Below are positions 24,179-31,453 of a stretch of 34,913 nucleotides of DNA, one piece after another (the first letter of the stretch is position 1; each line of letters starts with the position of its first letter). The notes under the pieces were generated by a model that was not told the DNA's origin, ran no database searches, and saw nothing but the letters and a program-made list of their open reading frames with translations. Location of the stretch: positions 1-34,913 of the forward strand of contig JAJQCZ010000055.1 in assembly GCA_021202465.1 (NCBI GenBank), read 5' to 3'. The translations under genes were made by a program, and so were the position numbers. Source of the DNA: Lachnospiraceae bacterium. Its GTDB lineage: Bacteria; Bacillota; Clostridia; Lachnospirales; Lachnospiraceae.

Positions 24179-25201
24179 ATGAAAAAATTTGACCTGAACA
24201 TCAGCAAAGCGCCGACCGGATGGAACGTCACACAGGCGGTGAAAGAGATTCTGGCCAATGCGCTGGAAGAGCAGGCAGCCACACGTACGCAGGAGATCGA
24301 GATCACCTGCGACGAGAAAGGGGCCTGGCATATCCGCGACTACGGCCGCGGACTGAACTATAAGCATCTGGCTCAGAGTGAGAACGAGGAGAAGAGCTCC
24401 TCCTACGACTACCGCGGTTATACCCCCGGCCTGGGTCTGAAGGAGGCCATCGGCGTCTTTGACCGCTTCGGCGTGGAGATGTCCATCGACTCCAAATGGA
24501 GCCACATCACCTTCCTGCGCACCAACAAATACGGCTTCGATGGCGTCAGCACCATCCTGGCGCTGGTGGACAAGCCTCTCGATGAGCATTTTGTGGGGAC
24601 GGAATTCATCCTCCGGGGCGTCTCGGAGCGCGATATCACATCCGCGAAAAATATGTTCCTCCATTATCAGGACATTGAGCCTCTGGAGGTGACCCGCTAC
24701 GGTGAGGTGTATCCGAAGACCGGAAACTACGGCGAGATCTATGTCAACGGCATCAAGATCGGTCAGGAGCCCTATTATCTGTTCTCCTACAACCTGACCT
24801 CCGCCAGCGCGACGATCGCCCTGTCGCTGGCGCGGGAGCGGACCTCTGCCGGCCCCAACGCCTACCGCGAGCGCGTCAAGGCCATCCTGACCCACTGCAC
24901 GAGTGAGGAGGTCATCTCACAGCTCACCGCGAACCTGGAGCTCTTCAGCGACGGTACCATGTCCGACGAGCTGGAGTGGCCCGGCGTGGCGGCCTACGCG
25001 GCGAAAAAGCTGAATTCCCGCCGCAACGTCCTCTTCCTGACGCCCCGCCAGCTGCAGAAAAACATCGGCAAAGTCGGTGAGCTGGTCTGGACCAGCGGCA
25101 AGGACATCGTCTTCATCAGCGGCATCGTGCGTGAGAAGATCGAAGGGCAGACCGACGACAACGGAGACATCATCGCCACCCTGGCGCATCTTCTCCGTTA
25201 G
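24179..25201 (+). CDS. Standalone GHKL-ATPase (HATPase_c) domain protein, function unknown
   Basis: A 340-aa soluble protein and the only clear plus-strand gene. Its N-terminal third has the Bergerat ATP-binding motifs: N-box VKEILANALEE (Glu23, Asn27), G1 box IRDYGRGL (Asp54, Gly56, Gly58) and G2 box GYTPGLGLKEA (about 81-90). The spacing fits MutL/Hsp90/histidine-kinase ATPases, but there is no sensor, phosphoacceptor His, receiver or transmembrane part. The remaining 230 residues, with segments such as LARERTSAGPNAYRER, are not recognised. The start at MKKFDLNIS is chosen for GGAGG 9 bases upstream over a Met 19 codons earlier. A weak TAAAAT (24089-24094) may be its -10. The terminator is shared with serC. 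Confidence 0.75.
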   Translation: MKKFDLNISKAPTGWNVTQAVKEILANALEEQAATRTQEIEITCDEKGAWHIRDYGRGLNYKHLAQSENEEKSSSYDYRGYTPGLGLKEAIGVFDRFGVEMSIDSKWSHITFLRTNKYGFDGVSTILALVDKPLDEHFVGTEFILRGVSERDITSAKNMFLHYQDIEPLEVTRYGEVYPKTGNYGEIYVNGIKIGQEPYYLFSYNLTSASATIALSLARERTSAGPNAYRERVKAILTHCTSEEVISQLTANLELFSDGTMSDELEWPGVAAYAAKKLNSRRNVLFLTPRQLQKNIGKVGELVWTSGKDIVFISGIVREKIEGQTDDNGDIIATLAHLLR

Positions 25202-25223
25202 GCAAACACAACCTGCATACATA

Positions 25224-25275
25224 GAAAAAGAGCGGGAAGCACTTCTCAGTGAATGTGCTTCCCGCCCGCTTTTTC
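25224..25275. terminator. Bidirectional terminator between the GHKL gene and serC
   Basis: An 11-bp stem GCGGGAAGCAC/GTGCTTCCCGC (25232-25242 and 25255-25265) has a T-run on each strand: CTTTTTCG on plus and CTTTTTC on minus. It serves two convergent genes. Confidence 0.92.
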
Positions 25276-25279
25276 GTTC

Positions 25280-26365
25280 TCAGCGGTTGGCCTTCTCGAA
25301 CTGTTCCATGAAGTCCACCAGCTTCTCCACACCCGCCTTCGGCATGGCGTTATAGATGCTGGCCCGCATGCCGCCGACCGTGCGGTGGCCGCCCAGGTTC
25401 ACCAGACTGGCTTCCTTCGCCTCCTGGATGAACTTCTTCTCCAGATCCTTGTCGCCGATGACGAAGGGAACGTTCATGAGCGAACGATCCTCCTTGTTCG
25501 TCACGGTGCCATGGAAGAAATCGCTGCCGTCCAGATAATCGTACAGGACCGAGGCCTTCTCCACGTTGCGGCGCTTCATCTCATCCAGGCCGCCCATCCG
25601 CTTCAGCCACTGGAACACCAGGCCGCAGATATAGATCGTATAGCAGGGAGGCGTGTTATACAGCGAATGGTTATCCGCCGTAATCTTGTAATTCATCATC
25701 ACGGGAGTGATCGGATTGATGTCCTCGCGAATCAGGTCGTTCCGCGCGATCACGATGGCGCAGCCGGCCGGTCCCACATTTTTCTGCACGCCGCCCCAGA
25801 GGACGCCGTATTTCTTCACGTCATGCTTCTCCGACAGGAAGCAGGAGGACACATCCGCCACGAGCTCTTTTCCCTTGGTATTGGGAAGCGTCTTGTACTT
25901 GGTTCCGTAAATCGTATTGTTCTCGCAGATATAGACGTAATCCGCATCCTCGCTGACCGGAAGATCCGAGCAGTCCGGGATGTAGGAGAAGGTTTTGTCC
26001 GCGCTGGAGGCGATGACATTGACCTTCAGATATTTTTCAGCTTCTTTGGCTGCCTTTTTGGACCACTGGCCGGTGAGGATATAATCCGCCACGCCGTTCT
26101 GCGCCAGATTCAGCGGAACCGCAGCAAACTGCTGGTTCCCGCCGCCCTGCATGAACAGCACCTGATAATTATCCGGAATATCCAGAAGCTCCCGGATGTC
26201 CTGCTCCGCCGTCTCGATGATGGCCTTAAACTCCGCCGAACGATGGCTCATCTCCATGACAGACTGACCGCTGCCGTGATAATCCATCATATCAGCCGCC
26301 GCTTCCTGCAGCACTTCCTCCGGCAGCATGGCCGGCCCCGCCGAGAAATTGTACACTCTGCTCAT
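25280..26365 (-). CDS. serC: Phosphoserine aminotransferase
   Basis: A 361-aa class V PLP enzyme that transaminates 3-phosphohydroxypyruvate with glutamate to phosphoserine; it can also serve pyridoxine synthesis. Landmarks are NFSAGPAMLP at the N-terminus, the phosphate-contacting MEMSHRS, QGGGNQQFAAVP, and the PLP lysine in WGGVQKNVGPAG (Lys195). HRTVGGMRASIYNAMP near the C-terminus binds substrate phosphate. Length is normal. The ATG is preceded by GAGGGG at 7 bases; upstream in-frame codons lie in a hairpin leader. serA, often adjacent, is not here. Confidence 0.96.
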   Translation of the reverse strand: MSRVYNFSAGPAMLPEEVLQEAAADMMDYHGSGQSVMEMSHRSAEFKAIIETAEQDIRELLDIPDNYQVLFMQGGGNQQFAAVPLNLAQNGVADYILTGQWSKKAAKEAEKYLKVNVIASSADKTFSYIPDCSDLPVSEDADYVYICENNTIYGTKYKTLPNTKGKELVADVSSCFLSEKHDVKKYGVLWGGVQKNVGPAGCAIVIARNDLIREDINPITPVMMNYKITADNHSLYNTPPCYTIYICGLVFQWLKRMGGLDEMKRRNVEKASVLYDYLDGSDFFHGTVTNKEDRSLMNVPFVIGDKDLEKKFIQEAKEASLVNLGGHRTVGGMRASIYNAMPKAGVEKLVDFMEQFEKANR

Positions 26366-26395
26366 TTTTTTGCCCCTCACTTTTCGTAAATTTTT

Positions 26396-26444
26396 CAGGC
26401 AGCCACAGGGACTTTCCGCAAGTCCCTTCACGCATGGCTGCCTG
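26396..26444 (-). promoter_or_regulatory. Stem-loop in the serC 5' leader
   Basis: An outer 10-bp stem CAGGCAGCCA/TGGCTGCCTG (26396-26405 and 26435-26444) and an inner 8-bp stem (26407-26414 and 26420-26427) lie between promoter and gene. The predicted transcript starts only a few bases before it. No U-tract follows, so it is not a simple terminator. Confidence 0.6.
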
Positions 26445-26456
26445 TGACCATCTGTC

Positions 26457-26485
26457 AGTATACTAAAGCGTTAAATTCATGTCAA
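26457..26485 (-). promoter_or_regulatory. Promoter of serC
   Basis: Minus strand TTGACA, 17-bp spacer, TATACT; consensus at 11 of 12 positions. The leader to the ATG is about 85 nt. Confidence 0.9.
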
Positions 26486-26634
26486 CTCTTCGTAATATTC
26501 TTTATCGATACTTTTTACAGAGGAGCATATGTTTTTTTATATTCGAATCAGGAGGGAAGCGGCTTTTCGCTTCCTGCTCGCCTGCGCAGGCCGGGTGCAG
26601 CGTCAGCCCGCAAAATTCCCTGTCCGGCCCTGCG
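26486..26634. other. Non-coding spacer between serC promoter and the TRAP terminator
   Basis: With the flanking elements this makes a gene-free stretch of about 310 bases. I see only small GC-rich palindromes (for example GCCTGCGCAGGC) and no credible gene, repeat or RNA. Confidence 0.5.
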
Positions 26635-26671
26635 CAAAAACCGCCCGGCAGATTGAATCCACCGGGCGGTT
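26635..26671 (-). terminator. Terminator of the CocE-dctQ-dctM operon
   Basis: Minus strand stem ACCGCCCGG/CCGGGCGGT (26640-26648 and 26662-26670) followed by TTTTTGC, just after the dctM stop. Confidence 0.9.
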
Positions 26672-26676
26672 ATCCG

Positions 26677-27969
26677 TCAGAACAGCCAGGACGTCAGGCC
26701 GGGAACCATACAAAAGAGGCATGCCATTGCCATAAAGAGAATGAACGGCACGATCAGCTGCTTAACAAGCTTGCCCAACGGCTGCTTGGTCAGAGACAGA
26801 AACATGAACAGCACCAGACCAAAGGGCGGTGTGATCAGTCCCATACTCTGAACGGCCACAACCGCAACAAGCAGGGCATAGGGATTGGCACCCATCGCGG
26901 CGGCTACCGGGACAACAACGGGAACCAGCATCGCCATGGCGGCGCCGGAATCCATGAAAGCACCCAGCAGCGTCATAGCCAGCAGAATGAGGGCGATGAC
27001 CGCCGTTACACCGATACCCATATTCGCGATCGCATTCGCGATCATCGTGGGGGCATCCAGAGCCTTCATGCACGAGGACAGGATCAGCGCGCACATCAGC
27101 ATGACAAGCATGGGCAGAGAGTCACGGATGGCATTCTGAATCGTTTCGATGCAGCCGGAGAAATCCAGTGTCTTGTACACGAAGACGCAGATAATGATCG
27201 CGTAAATGACAGAGATAACGGCAGTCTGCGCGACGGTCGTCAAGCCGCTGAAAATCAGTCCCAGAATCAGCACCGGGCACAGGAGCGCCCAGATTCCATC
27301 CTTGAACACAGCGACAAATCCGCGGGAGCGCACCTTCATATGATGATTGTGAATGATCTCCGGGTCGCCATTTCCATGTCTCCGGCAATAAATATAAGAG
27401 TAAAGAATCAGCACCACACCGATGGCAATACCCAGAACCGCGCCGCCCTTATAAACAGTCAGCAGATCCAGACTGACGAATCCGGCTCCGCTTGTCAGAG
27501 GCGTGCTGGGCGGAATCAGGAATCCCAGGACACCGGCGCACATGAGGATAACCGCACAGAACGCAGGCTCATACCCCATCTCGATGAGGATGGGATAGCA
27601 CATGCCGCCCACGGCCGCAGCTACAGCCGTGGCCGAACCGGAGATCGCGCTGTAAAACATGGCAGTCATGATTGAAATGATAGGCATGAAGCCTGTCTTA
27701 TCGCCCAGGAAATAATCGAAGATATCAAAAATCTTCTGGGTCAGCTTTCCCTTACTCATGAGTGCGCCGCTGATAATGAATACCACAATCGGGATTCCGG
27801 CGCTGTAGTTGGCTCCGGAGACGGCCCAGTCGGCGATTTCGGCCACTCCATATGGGCAGGAGGAGAACACCAGCGGAAGAAGAACCACAGCGCAAACAAT
27901 ACTCCCGAAAAGCGGCACGCCCAGAAAGATCATTAATCCAAAGAAAAGTCCGATCAGCATTACGAGCAT
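26677..27969 (-). CDS. dctM: TRAP transporter large permease (DctM), operon 1
   Basis: A 430-aa polytopic membrane protein of the tripartite ATP-independent periplasmic transporter family. It has about 12 hydrophobic helices, with family segments such as SAISGSATAVAAAVG, GVLGFLIPPSTPL and SMGLITPPFGLVLF. Together with DctQ it moves an organic acid, usually a carboxylate, with Na+. The ATG directly follows the TAA of dctQ, and the GGAGG site is inside the end of dctQ. It is the last gene of an operon headed by a CocE-type hydrolase. No DctP binding protein is in the operon or elsewhere in the window. The substrate cannot be told from the sequence. Confidence 0.94.
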   Translation of the reverse strand: MLVMLIGLFFGLMIFLGVPLFGSIVCAVVLLPLVFSSCPYGVAEIADWAVSGANYSAGIPIVVFIISGALMSKGKLTQKIFDIFDYFLGDKTGFMPIISIMTAMFYSAISGSATAVAAAVGGMCYPILIEMGYEPAFCAVILMCAGVLGFLIPPSTPLTSGAGFVSLDLLTVYKGGAVLGIAIGVVLILYSYIYCRRHGNGDPEIIHNHHMKVRSRGFVAVFKDGIWALLCPVLILGLIFSGLTTVAQTAVISVIYAIIICVFVYKTLDFSGCIETIQNAIRDSLPMLVMLMCALILSSCMKALDAPTMIANAIANMGIGVTAVIALILLAMTLLGAFMDSGAAMAMLVPVVVPVAAAMGANPYALLVAVVAVQSMGLITPPFGLVLFMFLSLTKQPLGKLVKQLIVPFILFMAMACLFCMVPGLTSWLF

Positions 27970-28422
27970 TTATTTGTCCTCCTTCGTTTCATTTCTCATG
28001 GCCTTTATATAAAAGAAGACCGCGAGCGGATATACGACGATGGGCAGCGCGTACAGCACGAACAGAGGAACCCCCAGCGTGGAGCTGTAGGCGGGCTCAG
28101 AAAGCTGCCGGATCGTCCCCAGAATGCCTACGATAAAGAGGACGGTGAAGACCAGAAGCATCAGGATATCCTTGATCATTTTGACTGCTTTGCGGAGTCC
28201 CCGGGGGTACACATTCACCAGGCTGTCCACTGCCATAAAGGATTTCGTGCGGGAGCATGTGACGACGCCGATGATGGCGATGAGAGCATAGCACAGCACT
28301 CCGATGTCCAGAACAGCCGGGACAAAGATGCTTACAAGTACAGCGACACACAAGCCTGCAAAGAGGATAGTGTAGAGAATCATCTCCGGTTCTTTTTTGC
28401 GCTTTTGTTTCGTTTCATTCAT
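27970..28422 (-). CDS. dctQ: TRAP transporter small permease (DctQ), operon 1
   Basis: A 150-aa membrane protein with four hydrophobic helices, the usual DctQ topology, and charged ends. The segment SFMAVDSLVNVYPRGLRKAVKMI is the typical cytoplasmic loop region between the second and third helices. It pairs with the DctM encoded directly downstream (stop and start codons abut). AAGGAG lies 8 bases before the start, 13 bases after the hydrolase stop, so the three genes form one operon. Confidence 0.88.
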   Translation of the reverse strand: MNETKQKRKKEPEMILYTILFAGLCVAVLVSIFVPAVLDIGVLCYALIAIIGVVTCSRTKSFMAVDSLVNVYPRGLRKAVKMIKDILMLLVFTVLFIVGILGTIRQLSEPAYSSTLGVPLFVLYALPIVVYPLAVFFYIKAMRNETKEDK

Positions 28423-28435
28423 TCCTTTTTCTCCT

Positions 28436-30151
28436 TCATTCTCCCTGTTTCAATGGCAGGACGAGACGGGACGGCGTGTCTCCACCGCAGAATACCGTCT
28501 GCTCTGCCGTTTTACACGCTTGCTGCTCCGCCCAGTTCCCGGCGAAATTAGTATGGATGCTGTACTGCGGAAAATCCGACGAAGAAATATCCACACGCAG
28601 ACGGCTCCCCGCCTTCAGCTTCCAGGAGGTATCCCACAAATGCAGACGCAGGCGGCGCTTTGTCTGCGGCGTGTAGGTCTGCCGGGGCTCCTCATCCGAC
28701 TCCGGATAGGCCATCGTCGCGATGCCTGAACGGATATTGTAAGCCTCTCCGTCCGGATAAATCTCCATCAGCTTTGCTGTAAAGGCCGTATCCTCCGCAT
28801 CCGAGGACACCCAGAGCTCCACCTCCGGGACTCCCAGTATCTCCAGATCCTCCGCGAGAGGCTCCGTCACAAAGCTGAGCACGTCCTCCCGGTATCCACA
28901 GGATGGCTGTCTGAGACTGCCAATAGCCTCTCTGCTCTTCAGGCAGGCCTCTGCGCCCCATGTCTCTACAGGATTTTCGGGATCATAGGTATAGCGCAGG
29001 CTCTTCTCCCCGGAGTCTGCCTTCTCTGTCAGGCGGGTGGCTCCGGGCCAGTTCGCCGCCTCAGAGGACAGATAAAAGCTCTTCTCCTCCCTCTTCGGAA
29101 ACGGATAGGATGCCGATGTCTCCCAGTTGTCCCCGCCGACCTGGTAACTCAGAATCCTCCCTTCCGGCTTCTCCCCCTTCACCAGAATGGATTCAAACCA
29201 CAGAAACGCGTTTTTATTATCGTTCAGCCCCAGATGCTCCGTCTCGATATGCTCCATGCAGGGCAGCATAAAATGGCTCCAGGCGCCGATCCGCAGCGTA
29301 CTCTTCGCACGGCACTCCGGCGACAATGTCTTCCACGTCTCTACCGTACTGCCGAAATGATGGTCGAACCATGAGGTTCCCACAAAAAGAGGCATCCGGA
29401 TCTTCTTCCCGTTCTCCTGCAGTTCATGCCAGAATCCCTGCTGCCAGTACGGGTCTGTTTTATCGGTATGTGTGATCCACTCCCGATACCAGTCCAGACG
29501 AATCCCCCATTTGTCTTCATCCACATGGATCTGCGGCCGGTACGCAGCCGATTCCAGAAAGTCCGCCGTCACCGGCTGCCCGGCATTGTCCATGGCCCAG
29601 CTTGTCAGCACGTCCTGCCGGAACATCCCCCGGCTGTACATCGAAGAAAACCGATTCAGCCCGTAATGGGTCAGGTACATGGTCTGCGCCTTATCCTCCA
29701 CCAGATCCGCCATGATCCAGCCGGTCAGCGCCGCATAGGAGTTCCCCCAGACTCCCAGCGACTCTGTAAAGGGCTGCTCCGCCAGCCAGTCAACCGTATC
29801 CTTTCCATCGGTCCGTTCGTTCATGGTGTTGGGATACCACTCTCCTTCCGAACCGCCGGTTCCCCGGCAGAAGCTGTAGACATAACCAAAGCCGCGCTTC
29901 GTCATCTCCTGTGCAACCGTCTGAAAAACCATCTCGCTGTTCGGATAGGGCGTTCTCTGCAGGATGACCGGGACGCGCTCACGTCCCGGCGGCAGACACA
30001 CCACGGTCCGCATCCTGCAGCCATCCCGCATCGCAACCATATATTCCCGGAACGTGCCGGGTTCCCCGATGATACGATCCTCCAGCTCTTTAAAATCCTT
30101 CAGAACAACGTCCCGTTTTTTTTCCTGAAACAGCCTTTGTTCCTCTGTCAC
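28436..30151 (-). CDS. CocE/NonD-family serine hydrolase (X-Pro dipeptidyl-peptidase-like)
   Basis: A 571-aa alpha/beta hydrolase with an N-terminal catalytic domain and a C-terminal jelly-roll domain (about 385-570), as in cocaine esterase and glutaryl-7-ACA acylases. The likely triad is Ser138 in GNSYAAL, Asp263 in GTSWFDHHFG and His293 in GAWSHF. No signal peptide is present, so it acts in the cytosol on imported ester or amide substrates. The start is taken as GTG with AGGAGG 7 bases upstream. This codon overlaps (GTGA) the stop of a 15-codon leader ORF. It heads an operon with a TRAP permease pair, suggesting that the transporter brings in its substrate. A LacI-type operator and promoter precede it. 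The substrate is unknown. Confidence 0.88.
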   Translation of the reverse strand: MTEEQRLFQEKKRDVVLKDFKELEDRIIGEPGTFREYMVAMRDGCRMRTVVCLPPGRERVPVILQRTPYPNSEMVFQTVAQEMTKRGFGYVYSFCRGTGGSEGEWYPNTMNERTDGKDTVDWLAEQPFTESLGVWGNSYAALTGWIMADLVEDKAQTMYLTHYGLNRFSSMYSRGMFRQDVLTSWAMDNAGQPVTADFLESAAYRPQIHVDEDKWGIRLDWYREWITHTDKTDPYWQQGFWHELQENGKKIRMPLFVGTSWFDHHFGSTVETWKTLSPECRAKSTLRIGAWSHFMLPCMEHIETEHLGLNDNKNAFLWFESILVKGEKPEGRILSYQVGGDNWETSASYPFPKREEKSFYLSSEAANWPGATRLTEKADSGEKSLRYTYDPENPVETWGAEACLKSREAIGSLRQPSCGYREDVLSFVTEPLAEDLEILGVPEVELWVSSDAEDTAFTAKLMEIYPDGEAYNIRSGIATMAYPESDEEPRQTYTPQTKRRLRLHLWDTSWKLKAGSRLRVDISSSDFPQYSIHTNFAGNWAEQQACKTAEQTVFCGGDTPSRLVLPLKQGE

Positions 30152-30195
30152 CGTATCACCTCCTCCACCTGGCCGCCGATTCTTACTGTGTCCAT
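30148..30195 (-). CDS. Possible 15-aa leader peptide coupled to the CocE-type gene
   Basis: ATG with a perfect AAGGAGGT site 4 bases upstream opens a 15-codon frame, MDTVRIGGQVEEVIR. Its TGA overlaps the GTG start of the hydrolase gene. The hydrolase ribosome binding site lies within it (the VEEV codons). It is the first strong translation start downstream of the promoter and operator. It may couple translation or be a chance relic. No homology is claimed. Confidence 0.5.
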   Translation of the reverse strand: MDTVRIGGQVEEVIR

Positions 30196-30217
30196 TTCTA
30201 CCTCCTTCATATTCTTG

Positions 30218-30244
30218 GTGCAACGTTTTACTGTAACGTTGTAC
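30218..30244. promoter_or_regulatory. LacI-type operator, CocE-TRAP operon 1
   Basis: Two AACGTT cores 13 bp apart (30222-30227, 30235-30240) lie in an imperfect palindrome with arms GTGCAACGTTTTA and TGTAACGTTGTAC around C30231. It is identical at 24 of 27 positions to the site at 33373-33399. It starts 2 bases after the -10 box, where a bound repressor would block initiation. The flanks add a CTTG/CAAG pair. Confidence 0.8.
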
Positions 30245-30246
30245 CA

Positions 30247-30275
30247 AGAATACATCTAATTTCTTTTTTTGTCAA
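30247..30275 (-). promoter_or_regulatory. Promoter of the CocE-dctQ-dctM operon
   Basis: Minus strand TTGACA, 17-bp spacer, TATTCT. The operator lies 2 bases downstream. Confidence 0.85.
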
Positions 30276-30293
30276 TCCCCACTTTATATTTTT

Positions 30294-30334
30294 CAAAAAA
30301 AGACCGCAACCACCCTGAAAGGCAATTACGGCCA
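30294..30334 (-). terminator. Terminator after the zeta-type toxin gene
   Basis: Minus strand stem GGCCGTAA/TTGCGGTC (with G-U pairs) followed by TTTTTTTG, between the toxin stop and the CocE promoter. Confidence 0.8.
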
Positions 30335-30368
30335 TTCTTATTTCTTTTTTGTTTTTCCAGATCGTTTC

Positions 30369-30962
30369 TCACTCTGCAGCGAGGGGTTCCTTTGCCAGCA
30401 GCGCCAGTATCTCACCTTTCTTCCAATGCGTTCCTTCGATCACCTGTACACGATCACCGGTCACCTCGCAGATTAACTCGGGCAGGTCAGCGGAGTTGTC
30501 GATGATTCTGGTCCTGTCAGCCATACGCACAAGCACCGGAAGATTTTTAAGAGATTTGTAGTATCTGCTAACGATCTTATCCTCAGGTACGTCGTGTCCT
30601 CCGGCGGCTGTCCGCTGCCGCACGCGTTCGACATTAATGGCGGGGTCTTTGGTCAGCACAAATACCGCCATGACCTCATAGCCGACCTCCTTCGCCCGCC
30701 GGATCAGTTCCAGGTTCCGGGGCGTGGAGAGAACCGTTTCAAAAGCAAAGCTCTTTCCGCTCTCCAGCAGCAGGTTGCGGATTCGCTCCGCCTCCTGTGC
30801 TGCTTCCAGATCGGTACAGCCTCTGGCACGTCTGATGTCGTCGGCATTCACATACAGTCCCACCGTAGGCAGTTTCACAGTCACGGTACTTTTACCGGAA
30901 CCATTTGGCCCGGCAAACACCAGAAGCCGGGGCGCCTGGCGGTCACTTTCAGTCAAGGACAT
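30369..30962 (-). CDS. Zeta-toxin-family P-loop kinase (COG4185 type)
   Basis: A 197-aa P-loop protein. Walker A GPNGSGKST is at 18-26. NADDIRRARG (Asp41, Asp42), SFAFETVLS (Glu75) and the arginine-rich RVRQRTAAGGHDVPEDKI follow, the standard order for COG4185 members of the zeta/PezT superfamily. Zeta toxins phosphorylate UDP-N-acetylglucosamine and block cell-wall synthesis; this shorter branch is less studied. The gene overlaps the end of the ribbon-helix-helix antitoxin gene by 14 bases, typical of toxin-antitoxin coupling. The start MSLTESD has a weak GGTGG site; a Met five codons earlier is an alternative. Confidence 0.85.
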   Translation of the reverse strand: MSLTESDRQAPRLLVFAGPNGSGKSTVTVKLPTVGLYVNADDIRRARGCTDLEAAQEAERIRNLLLESGKSFAFETVLSTPRNLELIRRAKEVGYEVMAVFVLTKDPAINVERVRQRTAAGGHDVPEDKIVSRYYKSLKNLPVLVRMADRTRIIDNSADLPELICEVTGDRVQVIEGTHWKKGEILALLAKEPLAAE

Positions 30963-31281
30963 ATTCCACCCGCCCATCTGCGTATTTCTGCATCAGCTTC
31001 CCGGTCTCCGGATCGATAAGAGTCACATAGTCCGCCACCGGAAACGGATCTCTTGCAGAGACGGCCGCCTTGCAGGCCAGATCAAATTCATCGGAATTCA
31101 GATCGAAAACAGAGCGTTTACGTTCCTCCTCAAGTACAACGGGAAAAGGAAATCCTTTGACGCTGTTGAATTTCCGCAGCAAAATATTGACAACCGCGTT
31201 GAAGCTGAGACCCATTTCATTTGCAATTCTGGATGCTTCTTCTTTTATACCTTCGTCAATCCGAATCGTGCTTGTTGCCAT
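30949..31281 (-). CDS. RelB/DinJ-like ribbon-helix-helix antitoxin
   Basis: A 110-aa protein. Residues 1-48 match the RelB/DinJ DNA-binding and dimerisation domain: MATSTIRIDEGIKEEAS, then MGLSFNAVVNILLRKF and the GFPFPV ending. The acidic C-terminal half would wrap the toxin. GAGGTGAT lies 5 bases before the ATG. It precedes and overlaps the zeta-type kinase gene. Cognate zeta antitoxins are normally epsilon or a helix-turn-helix PezA, so a RelB-type partner is unusual. A perfect palindrome over its -35 box is the likely autorepression site. Confidence 0.85.
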   Translation of the reverse strand: MATSTIRIDEGIKEEASRIANEMGLSFNAVVNILLRKFNSVKGFPFPVVLEEERKRSVFDLNSDEFDLACKAAVSARDPFPVADYVTLIDPETGKLMQKYADGRVEYVLD

Positions 31282-31300
31282 GTTTTATCACCTCAAACAC

Positions 31301-31329
31301 AATATATACTATTTCGGGGCAAAAGTCAA
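31301..31329 (-). promoter_or_regulatory. Promoter of the toxin-antitoxin operon
   Basis: Minus strand TTGACT, 17-bp spacer, TATATT, 20 bases before the antitoxin start. The -35 box overlaps the palindrome at 31328-31351. Confidence 0.88.
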
Positions 31330-31351
31330 CACAAATGATATCATTTGTGTT
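31328..31351. promoter_or_regulatory. 24-bp perfect palindrome, probable antitoxin operator
   Basis: Arms AACACAAATGAT and ATCATTTGTGTT are exact reverse complements with no spacer. The site overlaps the -35 box of the toxin-antitoxin promoter by two bases and extends upstream, fitting autorepression by the ribbon-helix-helix antitoxin. Confidence 0.75.
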
Positions 31352-31401
31352 TTTATGGGAAAGAAAGGTTGAAAGGGGCTCCCGGCTTTACAGTATTCCA
31401 T

Positions 31402-31441
31402 GAAAAAAGACGGCTCTCCGCACCAGCAGTTGAGCCGTCTC
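31402..31441 (-). terminator. Terminator of TRAP operon 2
   Basis: Minus strand stem AGACGGCTC/GAGCCGTCT (31432-31440 and 31408-31416), then TTTTTTC, just after dctM. Confidence 0.92.
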
Positions 31442-31453
31442 CCGCTCAGTTTT

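Noticed and set aside
26576-26595. GCCTGCGCAGGC palindrome as an attachment or recombination site
   Set aside because: It is a short GC palindrome in GC-rich spacer, with no repeat partner or integrase nearby.
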